A stretch of 64,000 bases of DNA from Roseateles sp. DAIF2 (GTDB lineage Bacteria > Pseudomonadota > Gammaproteobacteria > Burkholderiales > Burkholderiaceae_C): assembly GCF_015624425.1 (NCBI RefSeq), contig NZ_CP049919.1, positions 4,650,001 to 4,714,000 on the forward strand, given 5' to 3'. The position numbers were made by a program, and so were the translations under genes. Positions 20,884-29,519 of this stretch are shown piece by piece. Every line of letters starts with the position of its first letter. The first letter of the stretch is position 1. The notes under the pieces are model-generated. The model was given only the letters and a program-made list of their open reading frames with translations. It was not told the DNA's origin and did no database searches.

Positions 20884-21269
20884 GAGACGATGGCTTGATT
20901 GGCGTTCATCGTGGTCCAGCCGCGCACGATGCGGTAGAGGAACCAGATCGAGATCAGACACCAGGCGATCCAGCCCGGCACGAAGAACAGCAGGAACAGT
21001 GGGAAGGTCAGCAGGTAGGCGAGGCCGGCGAACAGCACGCTGCGCAGGCGCCAGCGGAAATGGCTGGCCTGCCAGGTGCCGGCGGCCTCGTCGCGCTTCA
21101 CCAGGTCGATCACCACCGCGGCGATCAGCAGCAGCACGCTGACCTGCAGGCCGGGCAGCAGCGCGCCCAGCGCGACGATGGTGTGCAGCACATAGCTGAC
21201 GATGCCGATCGAGCGCAGGCTCTGCGCGCGCGCCGGGTCGAGCACCACCGTTTCCACCGTGTCGTTCAT
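20880..21269 (-). CDS. Small membrane protein (DUF4870-like)
   Basis: 129 aa with three hydrophobic segments: SIGIVSYVLHTIVALGALLPGLQVSVLLLIAAVVIDLV, then LRSVLFAGLAYLLTFPLFLLFFVPGW, then IAWCLISIWFLYRIVRGW. The pattern, with ASHFRWRLRS between segments, resembles DUF4870-type proteins. Function is unknown. It lies 4 nt downstream of hisE and overlaps hinT by 4 nt, so it is part of the his-hinT transcript. Confidence 0.75.
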   Translation of the reverse strand: MNDTVETVVLDPARAQSLRSIGIVSYVLHTIVALGALLPGLQVSVLLLIAAVVIDLVKRDEAAGTWQASHFRWRLRSVLFAGLAYLLTFPLFLLFFVPGWIAWCLISIWFLYRIVRGWTTMNANQAIVS

Positions 21270-21273
21270 GGCG

Positions 21274-21624
21274 TCATGCTCCCTTGTTCTCGGGCCGCTG
21301 GGCGAATTCCTGCAGGCCCGACAGGCCCTCGCGCCGCGCCAGCTCGTTCAGCACATCGGCCGGCGTCAGGCCGAACTGGGCCAGCGCGATCATCGAGTGG
21401 AACCACAGGTCGGCGGTCTCGTAAACGATCTTCTGCGCGTCGCCGTCCTTGGCGGCCATCACCAGCTCGGTGGCTTCCTCGCCAACCTTCTTCAGGATCG
21501 CGTCGGTACCCTTGGCGAAGAGCTTGGCCACATAGCTGGCCGCGGCATCGCCGCCGGCCGCCGGCTTGCGCGACTCGATCACGGCGGCCACGCGGGCCAG
21601 GATGTCGGTGCTGTCGTCGCTCAT
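21274..21624 (-). CDS. hisE: Phosphoribosyl-ATP pyrophosphatase HisE
   Basis: 116 aa. The MazG-like helical fold is shown by [17 protein letters not shown] and [15 protein letters not shown], which contain the Mg-binding acidic residues. HisE performs the second step of histidine biosynthesis, PR-ATP to PR-AMP. The ATG overlaps the hisI stop by four bases. HisE and HisI are separate here, not fused as in enterobacteria. Confidence 0.97.
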   Translation of the reverse strand: MSDDSTDILARVAAVIESRKPAAGGDAAASYVAKLFAKGTDAILKKVGEEATELVMAAKDGDAQKIVYETADLWFHSMIALAQFGLTPADVLNELARREGLSGLQEFAQRPENKGA

Positions 21625-22013
21625 TTGCTGTAAATGCTTTCGGGGTCCTTCAGCACCGGCTCCACCGTCTGCCAGGCGCCGTTCTCGTAGCGCTGGAAGA
21701 AGCAGCTGTGGCGGCCGGTATGGCAGGCGATGCCGGGCTCATGGCCCTGCTGGGTGATCTTCAGCAGCAGCACATCGTTGTCGCAGTCCATGCGCATCTC
21801 GTGCACGATCTGCAGATGGCCGGACTCCTCGCCCTTGTGCCAGAGCTTGGCGCGCGAGCGGCTCCAGTAGACCGCCTGGCCCAGCTGGGCCGTGCGCTCC
21901 ACGGCCTCGCGGTTCATCCACGCGAACATCAGCACGTCGCCGGTGTCGCGCTCCTGCGCGATCACCGGCACCAGGCCGTCGCGGTCCCACTTGATCTGAT
22001 CCAGCCAATCCAT
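21621..22013 (-). CDS. hisI: Phosphoribosyl-AMP cyclohydrolase HisI
   Basis: 130 aa from the ATG giving [17 protein letters not shown]; an ATG eight codons upstream (22037) is possible, and neither has a clear ribosome-binding site. HisI opens the purine ring in step three of histidine synthesis. The metal-binding motifs [11 protein letters not shown] and [14 protein letters not shown] are complete. The rest of the his operon is not in the window. Confidence 0.96.
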   Translation of the reverse strand: MDWLDQIKWDRDGLVPVIAQERDTGDVLMFAWMNREAVERTAQLGQAVYWSRSRAKLWHKGEESGHLQIVHEMRMDCDNDVLLLKITQQGHEPGIACHTGRHSCFFQRYENGAWQTVEPVLKDPESIYSK

Positions 22014-22026
22014 GCCGCCAGTGTAC

Positions 22027-22470
22027 TCAGCCGACATGGGTCGGGCCCTGATGGCCGCGCTCTTCGGCAAACCACTGCAGCACCGGGATGGTGCCGGGCA
22101 GCACCGGCTGCTGCTGCACCGGCAGCTGATCCCAGGCCATGCGCTGCTGCTCGCGCATCTCGAACTCGCCGCTCCACTCGTACACCTTGCAGAAGTGCAG
22201 GCGCACCCGGGCATGCGGGTAGTCCATCATCTCGACCTTCCAGGGGTGGGCCGCACCGATCGTGATGCCCAGCTCCTCGTGCAGCTCGCGCTTGAGCGCC
22301 TGCTCGACCGTCTCGCCGGCCTCCAGCTTGCCACCCGGGAACTCCCAGTAGCCGGCGTAGACCTTGCCCTCGGGGCGCGAGGTCAGCAGGAAGCGCCCTT
22401 CCCGGCCCGCTGCGTCGCGCTCGACCAGCACGCCGACGGCCACATCGACGGGAATGCGTTGTTCAGACAT
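22027..22470 (-). CDS. Nudix hydrolase, MutT-like
   Basis: 147 aa from the ATG giving [15 protein letters not shown]. The Nudix box [23 protein letters not shown] spans residues 46-68 with all acidic residues. WEFPGGKLE and the ELGI ending resemble MutT, which removes 8-oxo-dGTP from the nucleotide pool. Substrate is inferred. The start overlaps the ATPase gene by 8 bp, and the end lies 13 nt before hisI. Confidence 0.85.
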   Translation of the reverse strand: MSEQRIPVDVAVGVLVERDAAGREGRFLLTSRPEGKVYAGYWEFPGGKLEAGETVEQALKRELHEELGITIGAAHPWKVEMMDYPHARVRLHFCKVYEWSGEFEMREQQRMAWDQLPVQQQPVLPGTIPVLQWFAEERGHQGPTHVG

Positions 22471-23401
22471 GATCCAGGCCCTCCGGTGCATCGCCATGGA
22501 TGATGGCGGTCGGCAGCGCCTCGGCCTGGCCGCGCCCGGCCAGGTCGCGCGCGAACTGGAAGGCCACGCGGCCCGAGCGCGAGCCGCGCTCCAGCGCCCA
22601 CACCAGCGCCGGCTGGCGCGCCGCCGTGATGGCGGCCTCGTCCAGCCCGTAGAAGCGCAGCCATTGCGCGCAGATCTCCAGGTATTCCTGCTGGCTGAAG
22701 GGATAGAAGCTGACCCACAGGCCGAAGCGCTCCGAGAGCGAGATCTTCTCCTCGATCGCCTCGCCGGGATGCAGCTCGCCGTTCTCGTCGTACTTGACCG
22801 CCAGGTTGTCCTTCATCTGCTCGGGCAGCAGGTGGCGGCGGTTGCTGGTCGCGTAGATCAGCACGTTGTCGCTGGCCGCGGCCACCGAGCCGTCCAGCAT
22901 CGACTTCAGCGCCTTGTAGCCCAGCTCGCCCTCGTCGAAGCTGAGGTCGTCGCAGAAGATCACGAAGCGCTCGGGCCGGCCGGCCACCAGTTCGACGAGG
23001 TCCGGCAGCTCGACCAGGTCGCTCTTGTCCACCTCGATCAGACGCAGGCCGCGCGCCGCGAACTCGTTCAGCACCGCCTTGATCAGCGAGCTCTTGCCGG
23101 TGCCGCGCGCGCCGGTCAGCAGCACATTGTTGGCCGGGCGGCCGGCAACGAACTGCTCGGTGTTGCGCAGCAGCTTCTCCTTCTGCGGCTCGACCTCCTT
23201 CAGGTCCTGCAGCCGGATCGTCGACACATGGCGCACCGGCTCCAGCAGCAGGCGGCCGGCGCGGCGCCGGCAGCGGAAGGCGCAGGAGGCCGACCAGTCG
23301 GGGGCGGCCAGGCTGGGTTGCAACAGCACCTCCAGACGGCCCATCAGGGCCTCGGCGCGCGTCATCAGGGCGGACATCGTCGGTTCCACTGCCATGCTCA
23401 T
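22463..23401 (-). CDS. AAA-type ATPase of the DUF815 family
   Basis: 312 aa from the ATG at 23399-23401 (an ATG at 23375-23377 is an alternative). Walker A is GARGTGKSS. The Walker B region is VIFCDDLSFDEGELGYKALKS, and sensor-like TSNRRHLLPEQM follows; these are hallmarks of DUF815. No substrate is established for this family. In Burkholderiales it is regularly paired with the downstream MutT-like gene, which it overlaps here, suggesting a shared role that is not defined. Confidence 0.85.
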   Translation of the reverse strand: MSMAVEPTMSALMTRAEALMGRLEVLLQPSLAAPDWSASCAFRCRRRAGRLLLEPVRHVSTIRLQDLKEVEPQKEKLLRNTEQFVAGRPANNVLLTGARGTGKSSLIKAVLNEFAARGLRLIEVDKSDLVELPDLVELVAGRPERFVIFCDDLSFDEGELGYKALKSMLDGSVAAASDNVLIYATSNRRHLLPEQMKDNLAVKYDENGELHPGEAIEEKISLSERFGLWVSFYPFSQQEYLEICAQWLRFYGLDEAAITAARQPALVWALERGSRSGRVAFQFARDLAGRGQAEALPTAIIHGDAPEGLDHV

Positions 23402-23538
23402 CGTGATTCTTGCGGCGGGCCAGTGTAGCGGGGCATGTAGTCCGTTCGACGCCCCCGCGGCGCCCGCGCGCTTCATGGCGCGGTCATCGCACGCAGGCAT
23501 CGTGGGCGCATTCCCTCCATCAAACAGGATCGCCCGCC

Positions 23539-24111
23539 ATGTCCATCAAGACCGCAATCGCCGCCCTGCTGGGCCTGGCCGCCCTGCTGGGCGCACCGGC
23601 CCGGGCCGCCACCCAGACCCTGGCCGCCGACGCCGGCTGGGCCGAGTTCAACGTCGATGGCAATCTGCCGCCCTACGGCCTGGACTGGCAGGACCTGGAC
23701 GGCAGCGCGCTGAACTTCAGCATCGTGATCCCGCAGGGCTTCATCGGCCGCCTGACCGTGGTCGACGCCGGCTTCTCCGGCGACCGCTACGCCCTCTTCA
23801 ACCATGGCGCCCTGCTCGGCCAGACCGGCGCCGCGCTGAACGGCGATGCCAACGGCGCCATCCAGCTGGACTTCGACGCCGCGCTGGCGGATGCCGCCTT
23901 CAGCCGCGGCCAGTTCCAGCTGGGCGCCGGCAGCCACCTGATCAGCGGCCGCCTGGTCGCCTCCACCACGCTGGACGGCGCACCGCTGAACGCCAGCCTG
24001 GGCGGCCTGCGCCTGGCCGTCTCGCCGGTGCCGGAGCCCGCCAGCGCCGCCACCCTGCTGGGCGGTCTCGCCCTGCTGGCCGGCCTGCGCCGCCGCGCCG
24101 CGCGCCGCTGA
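23539..24111 (+). CDS. PEP-CTERM sorting-domain protein
   Basis: 190 aa. The signal peptide MSIKTAIAALLGLAALLGAPARA is followed by a beta-rich domain of about 140 residues. It ends in VPEPASAATLLGGLALLAGLRRRAARR, a complete PEP-CTERM signal. Unlike the pair at 1.8-3.0 kb it lacks the FxDxF motif. It is 26 nt upstream of a secreted 5'-nucleotidase on the same strand, so the two are likely one transcript. Divergent from the DUF815 gene. Confidence 0.88.
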   Translation: MSIKTAIAALLGLAALLGAPARAATQTLAADAGWAEFNVDGNLPPYGLDWQDLDGSALNFSIVIPQGFIGRLTVVDAGFSGDRYALFNHGALLGQTGAALNGDANGAIQLDFDAALADAAFSRGQFQLGAGSHLISGRLVASTTLDGAPLNASLGGLRLAVSPVPEPASAATLLGGLALLAGLRRRAARR

Positions 24112-24137
24112 TCCCGACACCTACCGGAGCCTTCTCG

Positions 24138-26060
24138 ATGCATCCCATCCTGCGCCCCCTGACCCTCGCCCTGGCCTGCTGCGGCCTGGTCGCCCCCGTG
24201 CTGGCCGCCGCGCCGGCCCCGATCCAAGTCAAGGTCGTCGGCTTCAACGACTACCACGGCACGCTCGAATCCCCCGGCAGCTTCGGCCAGAACAGCGCGG
24301 TGCCCGCCGCGCAGCGCCCGGCCGTCGGCGGCGCCGAGTTCCTGGCCGCCTATGTCGCGCGCATGCGCCTGGCCAATCCGAACCTGGTCCTGGTCGGCGC
24401 CGGCGACCTGGTCGGCGCCACGCCGCTGGTGTCCTCGCTGTTCTTCGACGAACCGGCGGTCGAGACCCTGAACAAGATCGGCCTGGACTTCTCGGCCGTC
24501 GGCAACCATGAGTTCGACAAGGGCAAGGACGAACTGCGCCGCCTGCAAAACGGCGGCTGCAAGACGCAGGCCGGCGGCACGCCGGAGCCCAACAGCTGCA
24601 AGGGCTTTGGCTCCGCCGCGCCCGGCACCTTCGACGGCGCGCGCTTCAAGTGGCTGTCGGCCAATGTGATCGAGAACGCCACCGGCCGCGCGCTGCTGCC
24701 GGCCTATGGCATCAAGAGCTTTGGCGGCGTCAAGCTCGCCTTCATCGGCATGACCCTGAAGGGCACGCCGGGCATCGTCACACCCACCGGCGTGGCCGGC
24801 CTGAGCTTCCAGGACGAGGCCGACACCGTCAACGCGCTGGTGCCGCGCCTGCGCGCCCAGGGCATCGAGGCTATCGTGGTGCTGGTGCACCAGGGCGGCT
24901 TCCAGAACCCGGCCGCGGCCGGCACCTTCAACAACCAGGACATCAACGGCTGCCTGAACGATCTGCGCGCCACCGCCGATGGCGCCGCCAGCGATGTCGC
25001 CAAGATCGTGGCCCGCCTCGACAACGCGGTGGATCTGGTGATCAGCGGCCATACCCATGCCGCCTACAACTGCTCGAAGAACACGCTGGACAACGGCAGT
25101 CAGGCGCGCCCGACCGGCCTGCCCAACAAGGCCGGCCGCCTGGTGCCGGTCACCAGCGCCAGCGCCTTCGGCCGCGTGCTGACCGAGGTGGACCTGAAGA
25201 TCGACCCGGCCAGCCGCGACATCGTCGAGGTCAGCCCCGTCAACCGCCTGGTCGACCGCACGCAGGCCGCCGAGGCCGCCTGGGTCGCCGCCAATCCCGA
25301 GGTGCGCAACATCGTCGCCGCCTACAAGGGCGCGGTGGCGCCGCTGGCCGGCCAGGTGATCGCGACCCTGGCCGCCGAGGCCGGCAACGGCGCCAACGCG
25401 GCCGGCGAGATGCCCGCCGGCGACCTGATCGCCGATGCCCAGCTGCAGGCCACCCAGCCCGCCGGCCTGGGCGGCGCGGCGATCGCCTTCATGAACGCCG
25501 GCGGCGTGCGCAACCCCGGCTTCGTCAAGCCGGCCGCGGCCAGCTACCCCTATGCGCTGACCTATGGCGACGCCTTCACGGTTCAGCCCTTCGGCAACAG
25601 CCTGGTGACCCTGACGCTCAGCACCCAGCAGATCAAGGACCTGCTGGAGCAGCAGTTCCCCGGCTGCCAGGGCCAGACCGCGCAGCGCATCCTGCAGGTG
25701 TCGAACGGCTTCAGCTACAGCTGGAGCGCCTCCGCCCCGGCCTGCGGCAAGATCGTCGACGTCGCCTTCACGCCCACCGATGTCGGCAGCGTGCCGCCGC
25801 GCATCAGCGGCGCGACCGAGCGCCTGGTGATCAACGGCGTGGTGCAGAACCCCGCCAAGATCTACCGCGTCACGGTCAACAACTTCATGGCCACCGGCGG
25901 CGATGGCTTCGGCGTGCTGCTGGGCGGCGCCAACCCGCTGGGCGGCGCGCAGGACATCGACGCGCTGGTCGCCTATCTGGGCGGCTACAAGGCCCCGGCC
26001 GCGGCCTATGACCCGGCCAGCCCGAGCCTGGCCAAGCCGCGCATCACCCGCCTGCCCTGA
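24138..26060 (+). CDS. Secreted bifunctional metallophosphatase / 5'-nucleotidase
   Basis: 640 aa from the ATG at 24138. A signal peptide (HPILRPLTLALACCGLVAPVLA) precedes a calcineurin-type domain with FNDYHG, GAGDLVGATP, GNHEFDKG and SGHTHAAYNC. The C-terminal substrate domain begins near residue 370, with MPAGDLIADAQLQATQP, AFMNAGGVRNPG and TYGDAFTVQPFGNSL. Such enzymes release phosphate from nucleotides in the periplasm. The common motif NDFHG reads NDYHG. Its stop codon overlaps the ATG of the next gene. Confidence 0.92.
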   Translation: MHPILRPLTLALACCGLVAPVLAAAPAPIQVKVVGFNDYHGTLESPGSFGQNSAVPAAQRPAVGGAEFLAAYVARMRLANPNLVLVGAGDLVGATPLVSSLFFDEPAVETLNKIGLDFSAVGNHEFDKGKDELRRLQNGGCKTQAGGTPEPNSCKGFGSAAPGTFDGARFKWLSANVIENATGRALLPAYGIKSFGGVKLAFIGMTLKGTPGIVTPTGVAGLSFQDEADTVNALVPRLRAQGIEAIVVLVHQGGFQNPAAAGTFNNQDINGCLNDLRATADGAASDVAKIVARLDNAVDLVISGHTHAAYNCSKNTLDNGSQARPTGLPNKAGRLVPVTSASAFGRVLTEVDLKIDPASRDIVEVSPVNRLVDRTQAAEAAWVAANPEVRNIVAAYKGAVAPLAGQVIATLAAEAGNGANAAGEMPAGDLIADAQLQATQPAGLGGAAIAFMNAGGVRNPGFVKPAAASYPYALTYGDAFTVQPFGNSLVTLTLSTQQIKDLLEQQFPGCQGQTAQRILQVSNGFSYSWSASAPACGKIVDVAFTPTDVGSVPPRISGATERLVINGVVQNPAKIYRVTVNNFMATGGDGFGVLLGGANPLGGAQDIDALVAYLGGYKAPAAAYDPASPSLAKPRITRLP

Positions 26061-27202
26061 TGGCGAGCGCCACCGCCGCGCTGATCGGCCTGCTGCTGAT
26101 CGCGCTGCCCGGCGCGGCAAGCGCCGAGCCGAGCGAGGCCTCGGCACGGCGTTTGCAGCTGTTGATGCAGCAGCGCGGCACGCCGGTGACGCCGGCCCGC
26201 GAGGCCGAGCGCCAGGCCCTGCTGCGTGGCGCCGAGGCGGCGCTGCGCGCGGGCGACAGCGAGGCCGCGCTGCAGCAGCTGGACGAGGCCGCCGCACTGG
26301 CCCATGCCGCCGACACCGAGCTCCTGATGGTGCAGGCCCAGCTGCAGCAAGGCGGCTACCGGCGCGCGCTGGCCTTCGCCTCGCATACCGCCGGCTCGCA
26401 CCTGCAGGAACCGCGCGCGCTGCGGCTCTACGCCTGGCTGCTCGCCTTGGGTGAACAGGCCGGCCCGGCCCAGGCGCTGCTGGACGAGGGCCTGCAGCGC
26501 CGCCCGGACGATGCCGCGCTGCTGGCGCTGCGCGGCCAGCTGGCGCGCCTGCAGCCCGGCGCCGCGGCCGAGCCCGAGGCCGCACTGGCGCTCACACGCC
26601 CCGGCCCGCTGCCCGGCGAGGCGCCGTCCACGGCCGCGGCCCTGGGCAGCGGCCTGCTGCTGGACCAGGGCCGCCTGGCCCTGGTGCCGCTGACGGCGGC
26701 CCCGCAGGCGGGTCGGCTGTGGGTGCTCAATGGCCTGGGCCGCGCCAGCCCGGCGCGGCCGCTGCAGCGCTTCGAGACCAGCGGCCTGGCCCTGCTGCGG
26801 CTGGAACGGCCGCTGCCCGCGCCGCCGCTGCGCCGCGCGCCGCGCGATGCCTTCGCGGGCAGCCCGGCCACCCTGCTCCAGCATCCGGCCGATCCGGCGG
26901 GACAAGCCGCCTGGCCGGCCCTGCACAGCGGCTTCCTGGGCCGCGTCGATGGCGCGGGGCGCCAGGCCCTGGGCATCGCGCCGCCGCAGGGCGGCCGCGG
27001 CGGCCCGGTGTTCGACCTGGCCGGGCGCTGGATCGGCATCACGCCGGACGGCGCGACCCTGCTGCCGCTGAGCCGGCTGGAGGCCGAACTCGGCGCGCTG
27101 CTGCGCGAGCTGCCCGTCGATACGGCGGCCACGATGCGGCTGCCGGACCAGCGCTATGAAGAGGCCCTGCCGCTGACCGTACAGGTCCTCGCGGCGGATT
27201 GA
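26060..27202 (+). CDS. Secreted TPR protein with a catalytically dead trypsin-like domain
   Basis: 380 aa. The ATG at 26060 overlaps the upstream TGA (TGATG). A signal peptide (ATAALIGLLLIALPGAASA) is followed by TPR-like helices to about residue 175, including LRAGDSEAALQQLDEAAAL and GGYRRALAFASH. The rest has the layout of a trypsin-like domain. GSGLLLDQGRLALVP stands where GSG...TAAHV would be, SGLALLRLERPL stands for the D-A-L motif, and PQGGRGGPVFDLAGRWIGI stands for GDSGGPL. His, Asp and Ser of the triad are all absent. The protease relation is my inference from pattern. A binding or scaffold role next to the phosphatase is possible. Confidence 0.7.
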   Translation: MASATAALIGLLLIALPGAASAEPSEASARRLQLLMQQRGTPVTPAREAERQALLRGAEAALRAGDSEAALQQLDEAAALAHAADTELLMVQAQLQQGGYRRALAFASHTAGSHLQEPRALRLYAWLLALGEQAGPAQALLDEGLQRRPDDAALLALRGQLARLQPGAAAEPEAALALTRPGPLPGEAPSTAAALGSGLLLDQGRLALVPLTAAPQAGRLWVLNGLGRASPARPLQRFETSGLALLRLERPLPAPPLRRAPRDAFAGSPATLLQHPADPAGQAAWPALHSGFLGRVDGAGRQALGIAPPQGGRGGPVFDLAGRWIGITPDGATLLPLSRLEAELGALLRELPVDTAATMRLPDQRYEEALPLTVQVLAAD

Positions 27203-27203
27203 C

Positions 27204-27893
27204 TCAGCCGGCCAGCATGCGCAGCGCCGCTTCCAGCTGCTCGCTGGGCAGGCGCTTGAAGCCGGAGCGCGCATAGCGCTGCAGCCGGCCGATCACGAAG
27301 CTGATAAGCACCGAGGCCTGGGCATTGGCCTCGACCGTCGGCGTGGCCGAGCCGGACGCCTCGGCGGCCTGGCGCAGGGCCTGGCGCAGCGAGGCCTCGA
27401 TGCGGTCGAAGAACTGGTTCATGCGCGCCACCAGGCGCTCGTTCTCGTAGACCAGCGCGTCGCCCACCATCACGCGGGTCATGCCGGGGTTGCGCTCGCC
27501 GAACTGCAGCAGCACCGCGACGATCTTCTGCGCCTGGGCAAGACCCGACCCCTCGCGCTCGGCGATCTGGTTGACCAGGGTGAAGATGCTGCTCTCGATG
27601 AACTCGATCAGGCCCTCGAACATCTGGGCCTTGCTGGCGAAATGCCGGTACAGCGCGGCTTCGCTGACCTCCAGCTTGGCGGCCAGCGCCGCGGTCGTGA
27701 TGCGCTCGGAGCCGGGCTGTTCCAGCATGCCGGCCAGGGTCTGCAGGATCTGCACGCGGCGCTCGCCCGGGCGCGGGCGCTTGCGCGCCGGCGCTGCGGT
27801 CGCCGCTGCCTCGCTGGGAGCGACGTCCGGGGTGTCTTCTGCGGGAGTGGCGGCGTGCATCGGTTCCGGTGGGCGGCTGGATGTGCGGGCCAT
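27204..27893 (-). CDS. slmA: SlmA-like nucleoid occlusion factor, TetR family
   Basis: 229 aa. A disordered Ala/Pro-rich N-terminus of about 40 residues leads to a TetR helix-turn-helix (ITTAALAAKLEVSEAALYRHFASKAQMFEGLIEFIE). The C-terminal domain (QKIVAVLLQFGERNPGMTRVMVGDALVYENERL) matches SlmA. SlmA binds chromosomal sites and blocks FtsZ assembly over the nucleoid. In Burkholderiales the gene normally sits beside the pyrimidine 5'-nucleotidase and argB; here a response-regulator gene lies between. The end is 1 bp from the convergent TPR gene. Confidence 0.85.
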   Translation of the reverse strand: MARTSSRPPEPMHAATPAEDTPDVAPSEAAATAAPARKRPRPGERRVQILQTLAGMLEQPGSERITTAALAAKLEVSEAALYRHFASKAQMFEGLIEFIESSIFTLVNQIAEREGSGLAQAQKIVAVLLQFGERNPGMTRVMVGDALVYENERLVARMNQFFDRIEASLRQALRQAAEASGSATPTVEANAQASVLISFVIGRLQRYARSGFKRLPSEQLEAALRMLAG

Positions 27894-27920
27894 TCTGTCA
27901 CAGCCGCAAACCCGTCCGGC

Positions 27921-28589
27921 TCAATCCCTCAGCCAGCCCAGCCGTCGTGCCTCGTAGATCGCCTCGACCTTGGAGCGCACCTGCAGCTTGCGGTAGATGC
28001 GCTTGACATAGGTCATCACCGTGTGCGGCGAGACCTGCATGAACTGCGCGATCTCGTCGAAGGTGAAGCCCTTGGCGGCCAGGTGCAGCACGCGCGACTC
28101 CTGCTCGGACAGCGCGACCGCGGATTCGTCCTCCAGCGGCGGGTTGTGCGGCGGCGTGTTGCCGCCCGGCGCCAGGCGCAGCAGCAGGCGCCGCGCGATC
28201 ACTGGGCTGATCGGGCTGCCGCCGGCGCGCAGGGTGCGCAGCTGGCCGGCCAGGTCCAGCGCCAGCGAATCCTTCAGCAGATAGCCGGTGGCGCCGGCCT
28301 CGATGCTGGCCAGCACATGCTGCTCGTCGCCGAACACCGAGATCACCATCACATCGCAGCTGGGCCGCGTCTGCGCCGCGTGGCGGATCAACTCGATGCC
28401 GCTGCCGCCGGGCAGGTCCAGGTCGACCAGCAGCACATCGGGCTGGGTCTGGTCGAACAGCTTGCGGCCTTGCGGCAGGTCGGGAGCGATGCCCAGGAGT
28501 TCGATGTCGGGCACGGAGGCCAGGGCGAGTTGGAAGGCATCGCGGAATCTGGCCTGATCCTCGACGATCAGCACGGAAAAATCGGGCAT
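27921..28589 (-). CDS. NarL/FixJ-family response regulator (orphan)
   Basis: 222 aa. The receiver domain has the acidic pair E10-D11, the phospho-acceptor D56 (LLVDLDLPGGSG), a Ser/Thr switch region (VMVISVFGD) and the conserved K near LLKDS. The C-terminal LuxR-type helix-turn-helix is ALSEQESRVLHLAAKGFTFDEIAQFMQVSPHTVMTYVKRIYRKL. No sensor kinase is next to it. The gene lies 27 nt upstream of slmA on the same strand. The regulated genes are unknown. Confidence 0.92.
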   Translation of the reverse strand: MPDFSVLIVEDQARFRDAFQLALASVPDIELLGIAPDLPQGRKLFDQTQPDVLLVDLDLPGGSGIELIRHAAQTRPSCDVMVISVFGDEQHVLASIEAGATGYLLKDSLALDLAGQLRTLRAGGSPISPVIARRLLLRLAPGGNTPPHNPPLEDESAVALSEQESRVLHLAAKGFTFDEIAQFMQVSPHTVMTYVKRIYRKLQVRSKVEAIYEARRLGWLRD

Positions 28590-28722
28590 ATCGATGGCAT
28601 GCGTATGACCCGCCGATTCTGCTTGCCCCCTGTCGAGGCGACAAGCCGGCCCCGCCCCCCTATGCGGAGGATGCAGCAGCGCATCGGCTACATGTTTCTG
28701 GGGGTTGCTTTCGCGGCCGGGC

Positions 28723-29511
28723 TCAGCGTAGCAGCTGCGCCAGGCTGCCGATGCGCCGCCCCACATAGGCCGGCCGGCGGCGCAGCCGGGCGCCGGCCTC
28801 GGGGCCGTGCAGGCCGACCCAGCGCTGCATCCAGACCGTGCCCATGCCCAGCGCATGGGCGCATTTCTGGTTCACCAGGGTGTCCTCGACCAGCACGCAG
28901 CGCGCCAGCGGCAGGCGGTATCGCGCGGCCAGCCAGCGCAGCATGCGGGCATCGGGCTTGGGCCGATGCCGGCCGAACATGCACATCGCCTCGAAGCCGA
29001 TCACCCGCTCGAACAATCGCTGCAGGCCCAGCGCCTTCAGCACCCGCTTGGCATAGGCGGCCGGCGCGTTGGTCAAGAGGATCTTGCGGCCCGGCAGGCG
29101 CTTGAGCGCCGCCAGGTCATGCGCATGACTGTGCACCAGCGCCTCCAGCCCCGGCAGCCGATGGGTCTCGGCCAGGAAATGCGGCACCCGCACGCCATGG
29201 TGGCGCATCAGGCCCAGCAGGGTCGCGCCGTAGCGTGCCCAGTACAGATCGCGCAGCCGGTTCGCCTCGTCCCGCTCGACGCCCAGGTGGCGAACGATGT
29301 AGTCCGTCATCGCCGCGGACAGGGCCCCGAACACATGGTGCGAGGCGTTGTGGACCGTGTTGTCGAGATCAAAGAGCCAGACCGTGGATGCCCCTCGCCC
29401 AAGGCATGCCTTGGGCGGTCCCCCGAGGGGACGGCGATGCTCGCGGCTTCGAGCCGCAAGCACATCGCCGTGGCGGGCCGGCTTGGGACGGCCCGGCGCT
29501 CGGCCCGACAT
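28723..29511 (-). CDS. HAD-superfamily pyrimidine 5'-nucleotidase
   Basis: 262 aa from the ATG at 29509-29511. HAD motifs are FDLDNT, the Ser/Thr region LLTNAPAAYA, the Lys in KPDARM, and EDTLVNQKCA. The protein matches the SDT1/pyrimidine 5'-nucleotidase group that dephosphorylates UMP/CMP or acts as a house-cleaning phosphatase. Residues 1-42 come from the dispersed repeat at 29391-29511. No ATG, GTG or TTG lies in frame between codon 17 (GTG) and the HAD core, so some of the repeat must be translated. It begins 8 nt after argB with no clear ribosome-binding site. Confidence 0.87.
   Translation of the reverse strand: MSGRAPGRPKPARHGDVLAARSREHRRPLGGPPKACLGRGASTVWLFDLDNTVHNASHHVFGALSAAMTDYIVRHLGVERDEANRLRDLYWARYGATLLGLMRHHGVRVPHFLAETHRLPGLEALVHSHAHDLAALKRLPGRKILLTNAPAAYAKRVLKALGLQRLFERVIGFEAMCMFGRHRPKPDARMLRWLAARYRLPLARCVLVEDTLVNQKCAHALGMGTVWMQRWVGLHGPEAGARLRRRPAYVGRRIGSLAQLLR
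29391..29511 (-). repeat. Dispersed GC-rich repeat, copy E, inside the nucleotidase 5' end
   Basis: On the minus strand it reads GCCGGGCCGTCCCAAGCCGG, then an arm GCGATGTGCTTGCGGCT / AGCCGCGAGCATCGC, then CCCCTCGGGGGACC. The first and last modules match copy D between imuB and dnaE2. It lies entirely within the 5' end of the nucleotidase gene. Confidence 0.65.
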
Positions 29512-29519
29512 GCCAGAAC

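Noticed and set aside
23787..26585. Long minus-strand frame over the 5'-nucleotidase
   Set aside because: Arg/Gly/Ala/His-rich shadow; the plus-strand gene has a complete set of metallophosphatase motifs.
29391..29511. Possible insertion sequence at the argB/nucleotidase junction
   Set aside because: There is no transposase and no terminal inverted repeats with target duplication. It is a short member of a dispersed repeat family.
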